From Cacajao melanocephalus (lineage: Eukaryota; Chordata; Mammalia; Primates; Pitheciidae): DNA of 64,000 bases. The stretch lies in NCBI GenBank assembly GCA_963573385.1, contig CAUYLG010051076.1:17503-81502 (forward strand), read 5' to 3'. Positions 1 through 12,559 of the stretch are shown in pieces. The notes beneath the pieces were generated by a model. That model was given only the letters and a program-made list of their open reading frames with translations, did no database searches and was not told the DNA's origin. How positions within the stretch are numbered: position 1 is the first letter of the stretch; each line of letters starts with the position of its first letter. Position numbers and translations under genes: made by a program.

Positions 1-115
1 TTTTAAAAAATATTGTGAATATTTATGATGTACAACAGGTTCTGCTCTATGGATACATTATGAAACTACAACCTAAGTAACCATCACATCACATACTTAA
101 TGCTTGTTATGGTAA

Positions 116-390
<275 letters not shown>

Positions 391-395
391 ACCTT

Positions 396-1426
396 GTAGA
401 ATGTCTGTATTCCTTTTTTTTCTTAATTCTTATCTGATTCTAGTTCACATGTTCTTTCTTCAGCTTAATAAAGGTTGCTTTTAATGTTATCTATTACATT
501 TTTCATTTGACTCTATTCTTCAGCTCTAAGATTTATATTTTTTATGATTTCCTTTGCTCTGTTAAACTTATTGCTTTTTAGGAACTGTATTTCTGATTTG
601 GATTTGTCTCTATTTCCTCTTGAAATTTGTAGAGCAACCTTAAAATAATTATTTTGAATATTTTTCAAGTAATTTATACATTTCCATTTCTTCATAGTCA
701 GTTACTAGAAAATAATTGTGTTCTTTTATTGGTATTGTTTCCTTGTTTACTTTTCATGTTTTTCATCAACTTGCATTGATATCCTGCATTTGGTGGAGTG
801 ACTAGTTATCTCTTTCAGACTTTACAAACTGGTACTTCTTTAAACATATGAAAAACTGCAACTGTTTTTTCAGCATCTTTGATATCTGAAGATACTGAAC
901 AGCATCTTCAGCACCACATTATTGATTTCTACTATATGATTAGAGGTTTTCACATGAATTTTTAAAAATTATATACTTTTCAAACAAAAGTATATATATA
1001 TATATGTTAAATTCAATATTATAACTTATTTTGTGTGGAATTAAACAAATCAAACAAACTGCATAAATAAGTAATGTCAGGTGTGATTTGTATGAGGTAG
1101 AGTGTTTCAGTGTCCCCAGTGTGTCATTTTTGTCACTTTTTAAAATTTTCTCAGTATTTATTCTTATACCACAAATGTTAATACCATTCTGACAAGAAAC
1201 TTTCAGGTAAAGCTTGAAATGTCATAATCTCTAAACAACTAAACAAATATTTCCTCATGATATTGATCAGCAAAAACAATCTCCTAAAGGTTTTTTATAA
1301 GAAATGACAGTGAGCAATAGTTAATTATTCTTTTATAAACACTAACAATTTTTTGAGCTAAAAATTTTGTTCAGTATATTTCTCAGTAAATGATGTATGC
1401 CCCAATCAGCACTAAACCAAATTAAT
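396..1426. other. AT-rich sequence, no gene recognised
   Basis: This stretch has no convincing gene. A minus-strand frame of 60 codons at 513-695 is lysine- and asparagine-rich and could be a remnant of an old L1, but I cannot place it. A short TA run lies near 990-1005. The right border is where the L1 5' UTR begins. Confidence 0.5.
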
Positions 1427-2985
1427 GGGAGAGACGTGGAGCAAGATGGAAGACTAGAAGTCTCCACCAATCACTACCCCTGCAAGGACACTAATTTAAC
1501 AACTATCCACACACACAAAAAATCTTCATAAGAACCAAAAATCAGGTGAGCACTCACGATACCTGGTTTTAATTCCATATAACTGAAGGGGGCACTGAAA
1601 AAGTAGGAAAAACAGTCTTGAATTTCCTATGCCACCCCTCCCCAATCCCTTGGCAAAGGCCATGCAGCATAAAGAGAAAAGCTGTGTGCTTTGCAGAGGA
1701 AGAGCACAGTAATTTTTAGACATTGCATTGAACTCAGTGCTTCCCTGTTACTGTAGAAACCAAAATTGGACCAAACTCAGTGGACACCTTCCTATGGGGT
1801 GTTTATTTAAACTAACTATAGCCAGAGGGGAATTGCCCATCCTAGCAGGGAACTTAAATTCCAGCAAACGTTGACACATTGGACTGGAGGGCTCTGGGGA
1901 TCTAAGTAAACTAGACAGGCAATCTGGGTCACAAGGACTATAACTCCTAGGCAAATCCTAGTGCTAAACTGGGCTCAGAGTCAGTTAACTGGGGTGAGTC
2001 GGTCACAACCTACTGAGACACCAGCTGTGGTACCTATGGGAGGGATTGCACTACTCCTCCCCTAAGCTTTAGGCTGCACAACTGATGACTCCAGAAGAGA
2101 CCCCTTTCTTTCACTTGAAAAGAGGAGAGGGAAGACTGGGGAAGACTTTGTCTTCCAGCTCAGCCACAGTAGAATATGGCACCAGTCAGACTGGCAAGGT
2201 CCTTTTTCCAGGCCCTAGATCTTGGATAATACTTCTAGACATATTCCTGACCACAAGGGAACCTGCTGCTTTGAAGGGCAGGATCAAGTCCTGGCAGAAT
2301 ACGTCACCTGCTAACTGAAGATCCTTGGGCCCTGAATAACCAGCAACAATACTCAGGTAGTACATGTTGGGTCTTGACTGGGACTCTGAGACTTGTTTCA
2401 AGTTAGACTCAGCACATTCTCAGACATGGTGGCTATGGGGGAGACTCCTTATGCTTGAGAAAAGTGGATCGAAAAGTAAATGGGACTTTGTCTTACACCT
2501 TAGGTACTAGCTCTACCACAGTATGGTAGTACCAAGCAGGGTCTTGGTGACCCCAGTTCTACGACTTGGTTCTCAGATGGCATTTCCTAACCTGCCCTGA
2601 GCCAGAAGAGAGCCCACTGCAATCATGGGTGAGTCCTAGGCTAGGCAGCATTCACCACAAGCTGACTTTAGAACTTTTGGGCCTTAAGAGAATATGAGCA
2701 GTAGCCTGGCAGTACTCCCTATGGGCCTGTGGTGGCGGTGGCCATGCAGTGCAGCTCCTGTATCTGTAGGACAGAAGAGTAGGAAGGATCGCACCTTATA
2801 GTTTTACTACTAGCTGAGCTGCAGTACAACAGAACACCATGTAGGTGTCTAAGGTTTATGACTCTAGTCCTGGCTCTCTGATGGCACTTGGGGCCTGGAG
2901 ACACATGCTGTCCTGAAAAGAAAAACACAGTCTTGGCTGGCTTTGCCACCTACTGATTGTAGAGCCCCAGGGCATGTATTATAAA
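1427..2985 (+). mobile_element. L1 5' UTR only (L1PB/old L1PA grade)
   Basis: The sequence runs from a typical L1 start ('GAGCAAGATGGAAGACTAGA') through the GC-richer, internally repeated 5' UTR of older primate L1s, with several 'CTCAGCCACAGTAG'-type and 'AGAGGGAAGA' units. The block AACCAAAAATCAGGTGAGCA at 1533-1552 recurs at 28616-28635 in the near-full-length element. In both copies it lies about 105 bases from the element start. The copy ends inside the 5' UTR near 2985 with no ORF1, ORF2 or 3' end, so the body was lost or never present. No TSD is visible. Confidence 0.85.
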
Positions 2986-3166
2986 ATAAAATAATTCAAA
3001 ATGAAAAATGATATAATTAACATTTAAATCTAAACTAGGTCTTTGGAGGAAATCAGTGATTACATGTATCTCTGAAAAACCAAATTAAAAAAAAAACAAA
3101 TAAAATTTGAAAATATTTGGCATGTTTCTGGAAGCAGACAAATCTAAAATATTGTATTAAGAATAT

Positions 3167-4226
3167 AACAAAAGCAAAAATACACAATGCGATCTAATTA
3201 AACTCAAGAGCTTCTGCACAGCAAAAGAAACTATCATTAGAGTAAACAAGCAACCAACAGAATGGGAAAAATTTTTTGCAATCCACCCATCTGAAAAAGG
3301 TCTAATAACCAGAATGTAAGAATAACTTAAACAAATTTACAAGAAAACAACAAACAACCCCATCAAAAAGTGGGCAAAGGATATGAACAGGCACTTTTTA
3401 AAAGAAGACATATATGTAGCCAACAAACATATGAAAAAAGCTCATTATCACTGGTCATTAAAGAAATGCAAATCAAAACCACAATGAGATACCTTCTCAT
3501 GCCAGTTAGAGTGGCGATCATTAAAAAGATCAGGAGACAACAGATGCTAGAGAGGATGCGGAGAAATAGGAATGCTTTTATACTGTCGGTGGGAGTGTAA
3601 ATTAGTTTAAGCATTGTGGAAGACAGTGTGGCAATTACTCAAGGACCTAGAACCAGCAATACCATTTGACCCAGCAATCCCATTACTGGGTATATACCTG
3701 AAGGATTATAAAACATTCTATTATAAAGACACATGCACACATATGTTTATTGCGACACTGTTTACAATAGCAAAGACTTGGAACCCACCCAAATGCCCAT
3801 CAATGATAGACTAGACAAAGAAAAGGTGACATGTGTATACCATGGAATACTATGCAGCAATAAAAAGGATGAGTTCATGTCCTTTTCAGGAACATGGATG
3901 AACCTGAAAACCATCATTCTCAGCAAACTAACACAAGAACAGGAAACCAAACACCACATGTTCTCATTCATAAGTGGGTGTTGAACAATGAGAACCCATG
4001 GACACAGGGAGGGGAACATCATACACTGGGGCCTGTTGGGATACTGGAGGGATAGCAGGGGGTGGGTGAATTGAGGGCGGATAACATTAGGAGAAATACC
4101 TAATGTAGATAACTGGGATGGATGTAGCAAACCATCACCATGGCACGTACATACCTATGTAACAAATCTGCACAATCTGCACATGTACCTCAGAACTTAA
4201 AGTGTAACTAAAAATTAAAAAAAAGA
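3167..4226 (+). mobile_element. L1PA 3' end, 5'-truncated
   Basis: This is the last kilobase of a primate L1: ORF2 C-terminal coding sequence from about 3185, the ORF2 end near 3980, then the 3' UTR with a short G-rich tract and a degenerate A tail at 4207-4226. Frameshifts and stops break ORF2 into frames of at most about 80 codons. An 8-bp direct repeat, AAGAATAT, occurs at 3159-3166 and 4227-4234 and is a plausible TSD. This is an ordinary 5'-truncated insertion. Confidence 0.93.
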
Positions 4227-4234
4227 AAGAATAT

Positions 4235-5472
4235 GTAGAAACTGAAAGACAGCATGCTGAATACACATATATAACTACCCCTCCCTTTCAATTACAAGGA
4301 GAAATGACATAAAAAAAAATTAAGTGGTCCTATTTGTTAGATTTGGGAAGAAATTTTATATGTACCAAAGACCATGATTTTATCATTGGCGAGATCAGGT
4401 AAATAAGGTAAAACCACAAACCAAAATATCAGAATCGGAGAAGGCTTAAATTCTCAGAAAATTCATAATTTTGAGTTTAGTTTGTGAGGGTTTCTTTTAG
4501 CATACTAAGTGGAGGCTGTATCAGCCTGCTGTTTCTATGCATTAGAAAAGCATCCATATCCTGATGATTCTGTATTCTTAAAGTGAACAGCCTTGGCAAA
4601 CTCAATGGAATCTATTCAATGCAATGAAGAGAAGCCAGAATTTCTAAACTTGGTCTCATAGAATTTTCAGAGCTGTAATGTCTCTAGGCTTTTTGCATTT
4701 GATGTTATCACTATGAAAAGCCATTTCTATAGGTTATTACATGGATTATTTCTTTTTTCTGTTAAGTATTTAAGTCCTGAGATATACATTTGCTGTTCTC
4801 TTTTCTTTATTTCATCACAAATTATATTTTCATTCTCAGCTCTTAGAATATCATCAATTTGTAAAACTTGTTATTCAATTTTAAGTAAATACAGGACATT
4901 TTTCTTACAACTAAGTAAAGTGTCCAGTGTGATAGATTATTTAAAGCTTAATTTTTAAAATCAAAATAAAAACTAATTACATGAATGAGTCATATATAGC
5001 TCTGAGCTAGTGATCAGGAAAATTAAAAGCAATAAATATTTCCAAAGCAAAACAACAAAAAAGAAATCATGAAACAAATGGTGAGACATATAAATAGATG
5101 CCAGAATACATAAAATGCATGTATACCATTATAATAAATAAAAACAGGTGAAGAAGAGCTAATTTTTAAACAAAATATTGAAGAAAAATTTATCTTACTT
5201 GAAGAAAAACTGGAGCTTGCAAATTGAAGGGATTTATCAGGTTCCAGGCTGCATTGATGAAAAATGTACATCTCTGAACATATTTTGGTGAAAATTCTGA
5301 TACTTCTACATTCCTTGCTCAAATTTTGATAGACCTGATCAAGAAAAAAGAAGTTGAAATGTAAACAAATTAAATAATATAATCAATAATCTTAAATTAA
5401 CATACATAGATACATCTTTTTAGTATTTATAGAGATAATATACATCATTTGTTAAATACATATAAAACTCAT
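4235..5472. other. Unique AT-rich sequence
   Basis: I recognise no gene or confident repeat. An 81-codon plus frame at 4713-4958 and a 99-codon minus frame at 5023-5322 are hydrophobic, low-complexity frames of the kind AT-rich DNA gives by chance. The part around 5150-5330 might derive from an old L1 ORF1, but I cannot support that firmly. Confidence 0.5.
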
Positions 5473-5488
5473 ACAAAATGTGACCATG

Positions 5489-6489
<1,001 letters not shown>

Positions 6490-6490
<1 letters not shown>

Positions 6491-7070
6491 AGTAAATTAA
6501 GTTCCACAAGATAAAAATATGCTATCTATTCTCCAAGTAAAGTTTATTTAAGCAAGATTTATTCAATATTTCACCATATAAACAGAATCAAAATGAATAA
6601 GCATATAATGATTTCATTTGATGCAGAAAAGCATTTGACAAAATTCAACATTCATTTATACAAACTCAGAATAGAAGAAAAATCCTCAAGCTAATAAAGG
6701 GCATTTGATAAAACCACAAACTAGCACTAGTGGCAAAATACTGTATCTTTCCACCTAAAATGTATAACAAGTTAAGGATGTCAACCTTTGCTGCTGCTAC
6801 TCAACGTTGTGCAGGGATCTTCCTCAGTGTACTAAGCAAAAATAAATTTGACAAATATTATATATTATACAGATTGTCAAAAGAAGTGAATTTTTATTTT
6901 TCTTTTCTTTTTCAGTAGCAAGTTTTATAAATGAGAAATCTTAAGGAAGCCACAAATAGCTACTAAAAACTATCAAGTTTGTAGCACAAGGCAGCATTAT
7001 TTAACATTTCTTTTCACAAATTGCATCACCATATAATACCAAATAAAAATTCTAAAAGTTCCATTAAATG
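6490..7070 (+). mobile_element. Old L1 (L1M grade) ORF2 fragment
   Basis: The stretch around 6590-6660 matches the reverse-transcriptase part of ORF2 ('GATGCAGAAAAGCATTTGAC' and 'AAAATTCAACATTCATTTAT'). The part at 6770-6830 matches the next conserved segment ('CTGCTACTCAACGTTGTGCA'). It is heavily diverged with many stops, so it is a fossil of a mammalian-wide L1. Confidence 0.75.
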
Positions 7071-7124
7071 GCCTCAAAACTAGGCAACACTTAAATATAC
7101 ATTTTTAAAAATATATGTACAAGA

Positions 7125-7440
7125 AGGCTTACACATAACGTTTACAGTAACTTTATTTGTCATATCCAAAACAAGAACAAGTAAAATGCACATCAATAGT
7201 ATGCAATAGATAATGCATTTGAATACTAATTATCAATAAAAATTATCAACCAACAAAAAACACATGCAACAACATCAATAAGTCTCATAAACAATATACT
7301 AAGTGAAAAAAGCTGGACACAAAGGAGCATATAATATTTCATTTCAATGCACATTTCTATGAAATTCAAATTTATCTAGAGACAAAAATTACATACGTAA
7401 TGTTCTGCAAGCAGGTACAGAGGGAAGAATTACCTGCAAA
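7125..7440 (+). mobile_element. Old L1 3' end fragment (L1M grade)
   Basis: The order of motifs follows the end of ORF2 in mammalian-wide L1s: 'AGTAACTTTATTTGTCATA', 'ATGCAACAACATCAATAAGT', 'ATACTAAGTGAAAAAAGCTG', then 'CATTTCTATGAAATTCAAAT'. Both ends are indistinct. It abuts a younger L1 fragment of the same orientation. Confidence 0.7.
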
Positions 7441-7444
7441 AGCA

Positions 7445-8690
7445 TAGGTAATTTTTGAGGTGCTGGGAATGTTTCAAAATGGATTAAGGGCTTCAATCTA
7501 AGATCTCAAACTATGAAACTGCTAAACATAAACACTGGGGAAACACTCCAGGACACTGGAGTGAGCAAAACTTTATTGATTTGTTGATACCCCACAGGCA
7601 AACAAAGCACAGATGGAAAACAGGATCAAGTCCAAACACTTCTGCACAGCAAAGGAAACAACAAAGTGAAGACACAACTCACAGAATCAGAGAAAATATT
7701 TGTGAGCAAACCATCTAGGGACTGATAACCAACATATATATATATAAGAGCTCAAACAACTCAACAGGGGGAAAAATCCAATAATCTGATTTAAGAATGG
7801 GCAGAAGATCTAAAAAGATATTGCTCTAAAGAAGACTATACAAATGGCAGACAGGTATATGAAAAGACTGTCAGCATCACTGATTATCAGAGAAATGCAA
7901 ATCAAAACTACAATGGGATACCAGTAAAAATGGCTTTTATCAATATGACAGGTAATAACAAATGCTGACAAGGTTGTAAAGAGGAAACCCTTGTGCACTA
8001 TTGGTGGAAATGTAAATTAGTTCAACCACTGTAGAGAATAGTTTAGAAGTTCCACAAAAAAATCTCAAAAAAGAGCTAGCATATGATCCAGCAATGTTGC
8101 TGCTAGGTATAGAGCCCATAGAAAGGAAATATCTACACTGCCATATTTATTGCAGCATTATTCACAGTAGCTATAATTTGAAAACAACCTAAGTGTCCAT
8201 CAGCAGATGAATGGATAAAGAAAATAGGGCATGTGTATACAGGACAGTATGTTAAGTGAAATAAGGAAGGTGCATAAAGACAAACTTCGCATGTTCTCAC
8301 TTATTTGTAGGAGCTAAAAAATTAAACAATTGAATTCATGGAGACAAAGATTAGGATGATGATTACCAAAGGCTGGGAAGGGTAGCAGGGGTTGAGGGGC
8401 ACAGGGGAACTGGGAATGTTTATTAGATTAAAAAAAATATAGTTAGAGCAAATGAATAAGATCCAGTATTTGATAGCACAATAGGATGACTACAGTTAAT
8501 AATAATTTATCGTACATGTTAAAATAACTAAAAGTACAATTAGAATGTTGATAAAACAAAGACATGATAAATCCTTGAGGTGGATACCCCATTTATTCTG
8601 ATGTGATTATTACACATTACATAACTGTATCAAAATATCTCATGTACCCCATAAACACACACACTTATGTTCATACAAACTAAAAGTTTA
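7445..8690 (+). mobile_element. L1 3' end (L1MA/L1PB grade)
   Basis: ORF2 C-terminal sequence starts around 7490 ('ATGAAACTGCTAAACATAAA') and runs through a conserved 'TCAAAACTACAATGGGATAC' segment to a 3' UTR with 'GATAGCACAATAGGATGACT' and 'CATGTACCCCATAAACACA'. It ends in an A-rich tail near 8690. Stops and indels interrupt every frame; the longest surviving antisense frame is only about 60 codons. A small TA run at 7735-7746 sits inside it. Confidence 0.88.
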
Positions 8691-9224
8691 AAAAAATGTG
8701 CTGATAAATTTTGGAAAAAGAAATAAGAAAAAGCAGAATAACTGACATAACATATAAAAAACTTAAAATTTTTTTTTTGCTCCTAATATTGTATTTCATA
8801 AAACTCAAGAAGCCTTAGTAAAGTAAATCTATCAGAGTTTAACAAATATTCTAAACCATGCAAGGTAGATACAAGATAAATTACCAACTAATAATTCTCT
8901 TCTACTCTAAGAATAAATCCCTATAAATAAAAATGGGAAATGTATTTCATTAATGACAGTATTAAAATATAAAAAATTTCATAATAAATTTGTAAAAAAG
9001 AGAAGAGTTCTTATATAAAAGTACCCTTAAAAGATACTAATATATGATCTAAATGAATAAGAAACTGTACCATAATTTTAGGAAAAAATAGTATTCAATT
9101 TCAAAATTTTTTCCAGGATGCATATGTGTTTCTGAGTACCTTCACTAAGCAATTTACTACATTTATTAGACAGGGTAATTTTTTAAAAAAATAGTGAAAA
9201 TATAAGTGCTAAAAATAAAAAGAT
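8691..9224. other. AT-rich, possibly eroded L1
   Basis: No gene is seen. The A-rich plus strand is compatible with very old L1 ORF2, but no block is conserved enough to call. Confidence 0.4.
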
Positions 9225-9306
9225 ACACAACAACGAGATATGTAATGTGTGGTTGAGAAGATTAAAAATGTCATAAGTACTTAGGAAAGCAGTTCGGCAG
9301 TTTCTT

Positions 9307-9416
9307 TTGAGATGGAGTCTCACTCTGTGGCCCAGGCTGGAATGCAGTGGCATGATCTCGGCTTACTGCAATTCCTACTTCCAGGGCTCAAGCGATTCTC
9401 CTGCCTCAGCCTCCTC
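9307..9416 (-). mobile_element. Alu stub, right-arm end only, with 10-bp TSD
   Basis: About 105 bases correspond to the 3' end of the Alu right arm in reverse complement ('GAGATGGAGTCTCACTCTGT' to 'CTGCCTCAGCCTCCTC'). GCAGTTTCTT flanks it perfectly at 9297-9306 and 9417-9426, and removing the stub restores continuous L1M sequence. The tail is almost absent: only two or three T residues separate the duplication from the Alu body. Confidence 0.92.
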
Positions 9417-9743
9417 GCAGTTTCTTACAGTTAAAAAATATGCTAACCATATGACACAGCAATCTCATTTTAAGATACTTACCAAAGTAGAATTGTTGCA
9501 GTGGCTCTGTGGGTATAAGCAAGGCAGGAGAGGGCTTCCCCATAACACGCACCAGGAGTGATGGGCGACCATCAGGTGATGGTCAGGTGGTTGGTAACTC
9601 TTTCTCTAAAGTAATAATTGGTTACAGCCAGTGCCAGGGAAAGGCAGTCTCTTAATAGAAGACACCTGAAACTGATAAACAGCCTCCCAATAATATCTCA
9701 GGTGTTGGGAGAAGCAAGGCAAGACCCCAACAGTCTACCAATG

Positions 9744-9750
9744 TATAAAA
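9744..9750 (+). promoter_or_regulatory. LTR TATA box
   Basis: TATAAAA lies about 120 bases upstream of the AATAAA of the same LTR, the normal U3/R spacing. It could act as a promoter for neighbouring transcripts, but the sequence alone does not show activity. Confidence 0.6.
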
Positions 9751-9864
9751 CCCCAAGTTAAGGGGTCAGGCTGTGCACTTAGTTTCTCAAGTTACCCGCT
9801 TGGCCCTCTTCCAAGTTGTACTTTCCTTCTTTTCTTTCCTTTCCTTACAGTTATAAGGCTTTTC

Positions 9865-9870
9865 AATAAA
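9865..9870 (+). terminator. LTR polyadenylation signal
   Basis: A canonical AATAAA is followed by a T/C-rich stretch typical of the R region of ERV1 LTRs. Plus-strand transcripts could end here. Confidence 0.6.
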
Positions 9871-10199
9871 CTTTCACTCCTGCTCTGAAACTTGCCTCGA
9901 TCTCTTCTTCTGCCTTATGGTTCTCAGTCAAATTCTTTCTTCTGAGGAGGCAAGAATTGAGGTTGCTGCAGATCTGCATGGATTCACTGCTGGTGAATCA
10001 CGGTAGCTCAGATCTCTTCTACCACTAACAGAATGAAAGCCTTTTCTTAGACAAAATCCTGTGATCTGTGTCTTTAATATGACTTTATTTGTGTATGTCA
10101 AAAATTAGAAACAACAAAAATTGAGTAACGAAGAAATGGGGATCTGTCCATACAACAGAACACAGTTCAGTAAATTTAAAAAGATAAAGTAAATTCACT

Positions 10200-10330
10200 T
10201 CTGCTTATGGGAAGATAGATAGATGCACTTCTCTTGATTCCCTCTGCTAAGTACAACTAAAAACTCTGCATAGTGTATGTAAAATCAAACTAAGAAGACT
10301 GAAAGGTGGAGAGAGGGTAGACATGCTAGG
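10200..10330 (+). mobile_element. Probable start of an L1M/HAL1-type 5' UTR
   Basis: The run 'GATGCACTTCTCTTGATTCC' and 'AAGTACAACTAAAAACTCTG' followed by an A/G-rich segment resembles the 5' end of old mammalian L1s. It fits with the ORF1-like L1M sequence that resumes after the GC-rich block, so the two may be halves of one element. The assignment is from memory and tentative. Confidence 0.45.
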
Positions 10331-12340
10331 GACCTCAGAACTCAGTAAATCATGAGGTAGTGATAATGGCAGTGGTGAGCTGTCCAGAGCCACTGCTGCC
10401 ATGGTACTAGGGGTGGAAGCAACAGTGGCAGTGGTGGGACTCCTGTGCCCTGTGTCCCATATCCTAGAGGTAGCTTACTTTGCCACCCCCACCCTTGCAC
10501 AGCCTGGAAAGACCCACTGTCAGGTCAGGAGCCCCTGCTGCTCTGGACCTTGGCCCCATGTCACCACTCTCACTTGCCACCACTGCAGGGAGGGCACGGA
10601 AAGGAGGCAGACAGTCCCCAGAGCCCACCCTGGAAGCCCCCCAGAGCTTACCATGATGGGGCCAGGCCGAATTGCCCATCAGTGGGGGTGCAGTGAAGTC
10701 CTGCACAGAGGAGTGGGCAGACAGAGGTCCTGGGGCAGAGCTGGGCCTGGGGAGGGAGGTACCGCCCTCCACAGAAACCACAGGAGCCAGAAGTAGGCAG
10801 CAGTCCCACCCTCCCGGGCATGGCTCCAGCAGCTCAAGTTGTAGCTGTGGACCTGGGCCTCCCTTTTGGGTGCTAGAAGCAGGCAGGAACCCTGCTTTCC
10901 TGGGTGTAGCTGGTTATTGAGCTGCAGCAGGAGACCCAGGTATGTCTGCACTCTGTGGGGCCGGAAGGCTCCCCGCTTCCCCGCTATAGGCTTGGAGGTG
11001 TCTGCTCTGGCTCCTTGGCCTCTCCCAGCTCCTGGCATGCTCTCCAATCTCAGAGCAAGGATGGGGTAAAGCCCGGGTGCTGTTGCAACCTGGCTGGGTG
11101 TGTGGATGCTCAGGCAGCACTGACATGCCAGCCCCCTGCTACCTCAGCCCCCTCCAGACTTGGGCACTGATGAGTATGGGAGAGAGACTGAGGGTGTTGG
11201 GGGCCTGGAAACAGCCCAGTGTTGGGCTCCAGATGGCCCTTGACATAAACAGCCTGGGCACCATGAACAGCAGCAGGAGACTGAAAGGCTCCAGGGCAGA
11301 AGAGTGTGGGTCCCTGGTGAAGACCCACCTTCAAGCCGGGGAAGGTGTGAAGGCTGTGGGGAAGGTGTGAAACCTGGGGGCCAGGCTGCCAGTCTCAAGG
11401 ACAGGAGTGGGAACATGTGATGCTTTTCCCTGGGCTTGCCTATGGCTGCCCATGGATCAATCAGTATGTACTTCCTCCCCTCTGAGGCCATAGACACCCC
11501 CAGACTCAGCAAGACTCCAGGAGAGGATGGAGAGGCAACTGGGAGACAATGGGATGACCAACTGCAGAGACGAGCTTCCCACTCTGGGGTCTCCTATCTG
11601 CTGAGAGCTGAGGAAATAATGAGATGACCAGCTGCAGAGACGAGCTGCCTCTCTGTAGGAGAGGAGAGGAGCTACTCACTCTGGGTCTCCTCTGAACTGT
11701 TCTATCATTCAAGAAAGCTCTGCTGTCTTGCATACTCTCCACTTGTCTCTGTACCTCATTCTTCCTGGATGCAGGACAAGAACTTGGGACCCACTGAATG
11801 GAGGGGCTAAAAGAGCTGTAATACAAACAGAACTGGAACATGCCTCTTGTTCATCACATTGTGGGTGACAAGGAGAGAAGAGCTGTGGCCCTTTGGGGAG
11901 CTCTGACCTGCAAGCTCCCCAAGCAAACACTGTGACTCTTACTTTGGACCCCTGAAGTTCCTGGAGTCTCCAAACTTCCAGGCACCATCACATTCTCCGG
12001 TGCCGGCCACAGAACGTGCTTGTGGTACACCTGGTCCAGCCACAGCCTTGTAATGAACTGGCAAATGTGCAGGCACCTGCAGCTACCTGCCCCACTGCAG
12101 CAGATTGTGTATATGACCCCATGCCTGCTCACTCACACCCCTTGCCACTCCACTCATCTCTTTGGAAGTATGAGGTCCAGGCTGGTAACAAGAGCTGAGT
12201 GCAGCCTGCCAGGCCAAGTGGACCCAGCAGGCCTGAGCAAAATGGGGGCAAAGGCGCAACTGGTCAGAGGTTTCTGGCCAGCAAAGAAACATCCTCAAAG
12301 ATCCCGTAACAGTGAGCTTCCTAGATTTGCTTTTTTCCAT
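10330..12340 (+). mobile_element. GC-rich block, probably a large ERV1-type LTR
   Basis: Two kilobases are strikingly richer in G and C than everything around. The right third resembles the R-U5 of an ERV1 LTR: a decayed poly(A) signal region near 11700, then 'TACCTCATTCTTCCTGGATG', 'GACAAGAACTTGGGACCCAC' and 'GAGCTGTAATACAAACAG'. Direct repeats include 'GCAGAGACGAGCT' near 11562 and 11634 and GGGAAGGTGTGAA near 11339 and 11360. Overlapping frames of 60-131 codons occur on both strands and look like shadows of high GC, not genes. A long solo LTR such as the MER52 kind would fit; an L1M 5' UTR is the alternative. Confidence 0.5.
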
Positions 12341-12394
12341 AAACATTTAAGGCTGAGTGTTAAATAAGCCAGCCACACAGAAATTGTAATGAAA

Positions 12395-12437
12395 ACACAC
12401 ACACACACACACACACACATACACACAACAACAACAA
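12395..12437 (+). repeat. (CA)n then (CAA)n microsatellite
   Basis: An uninterrupted CA run of about 12 units is followed after one T by ACACA and a few CAA units. Such tracts are usually length-polymorphic. Confidence 0.95.
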
Positions 12438-12559
12438 GAAAACAACAAAACCAAAAAACAAAAATATATCTAGCTGTTTATTACCAAAAAAAACTAGAAA
12501 AGAGGAAACCTAGCATTAGAGAAAAGTTTTAGACAATAGCTACTCTTCTTCAACCAAAC

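Larger units (their letters stand above)
9508..10005 (+). mobile_element. Solo LTR, ERV1 (gamma) type
   Basis: This block shows LTR architecture in plus orientation: a CCAAT-poor U3, a TATA motif at 9744-9750, a poly(A) signal at 9865-9870 inside 'TTTTCAATAAACTTTCACTC', and a U5-like end with 'GAGGAGGCAAGAATTGAGGT'. No internal retroviral genes flank it, so it is a solo LTR. Old L1M sequence continues on both sides. A 4-bp GCTC repeat at 9504-9507 and 10006-10009 could be the TSD, but it is short and the right end is not a canonical CA. The exact LTR family is not assigned. Confidence 0.75.
9225..10195 (+). mobile_element. Old L1M ORF2 3' part, interrupted twice
   Basis: Three separated pieces read as one L1M: 9225-9306 ('AGGAAAGCAGTTCGGCAGTT'), 9417-9507 ('ATATGACACAGCAATCTCAT') and about 10010-10195 ('ATCTGTCCATACAACAGAAC'). 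An Alu stub splits the first two and a solo LTR splits the last two. The L1 is therefore the oldest layer here. It is non-coding. Confidence 0.7.

Noticed and set aside
4713..5322. Hydrophobic frames on both strands
   Set aside because: Phe/Leu/Ile/Ser-rich frames arise readily from AT-rich DNA; no signal peptide plus domain arrangement is seen.
9297..9306. GCAGTTTCTT as an isolated direct repeat of regulatory type
   Set aside because: It is explained by the Alu target duplication.
10401..11841. Several overlapping frames of 60-131 codons on both strands
   Set aside because: They cluster where GC content is high, overlap each other on both strands and have no recognisable domain, as expected when stop codons are rare.
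10330..12340. SVA element
   Set aside because: There is no CCCTCT hexamer array, Alu-like part or GC-rich VNTR of the expected unit length.
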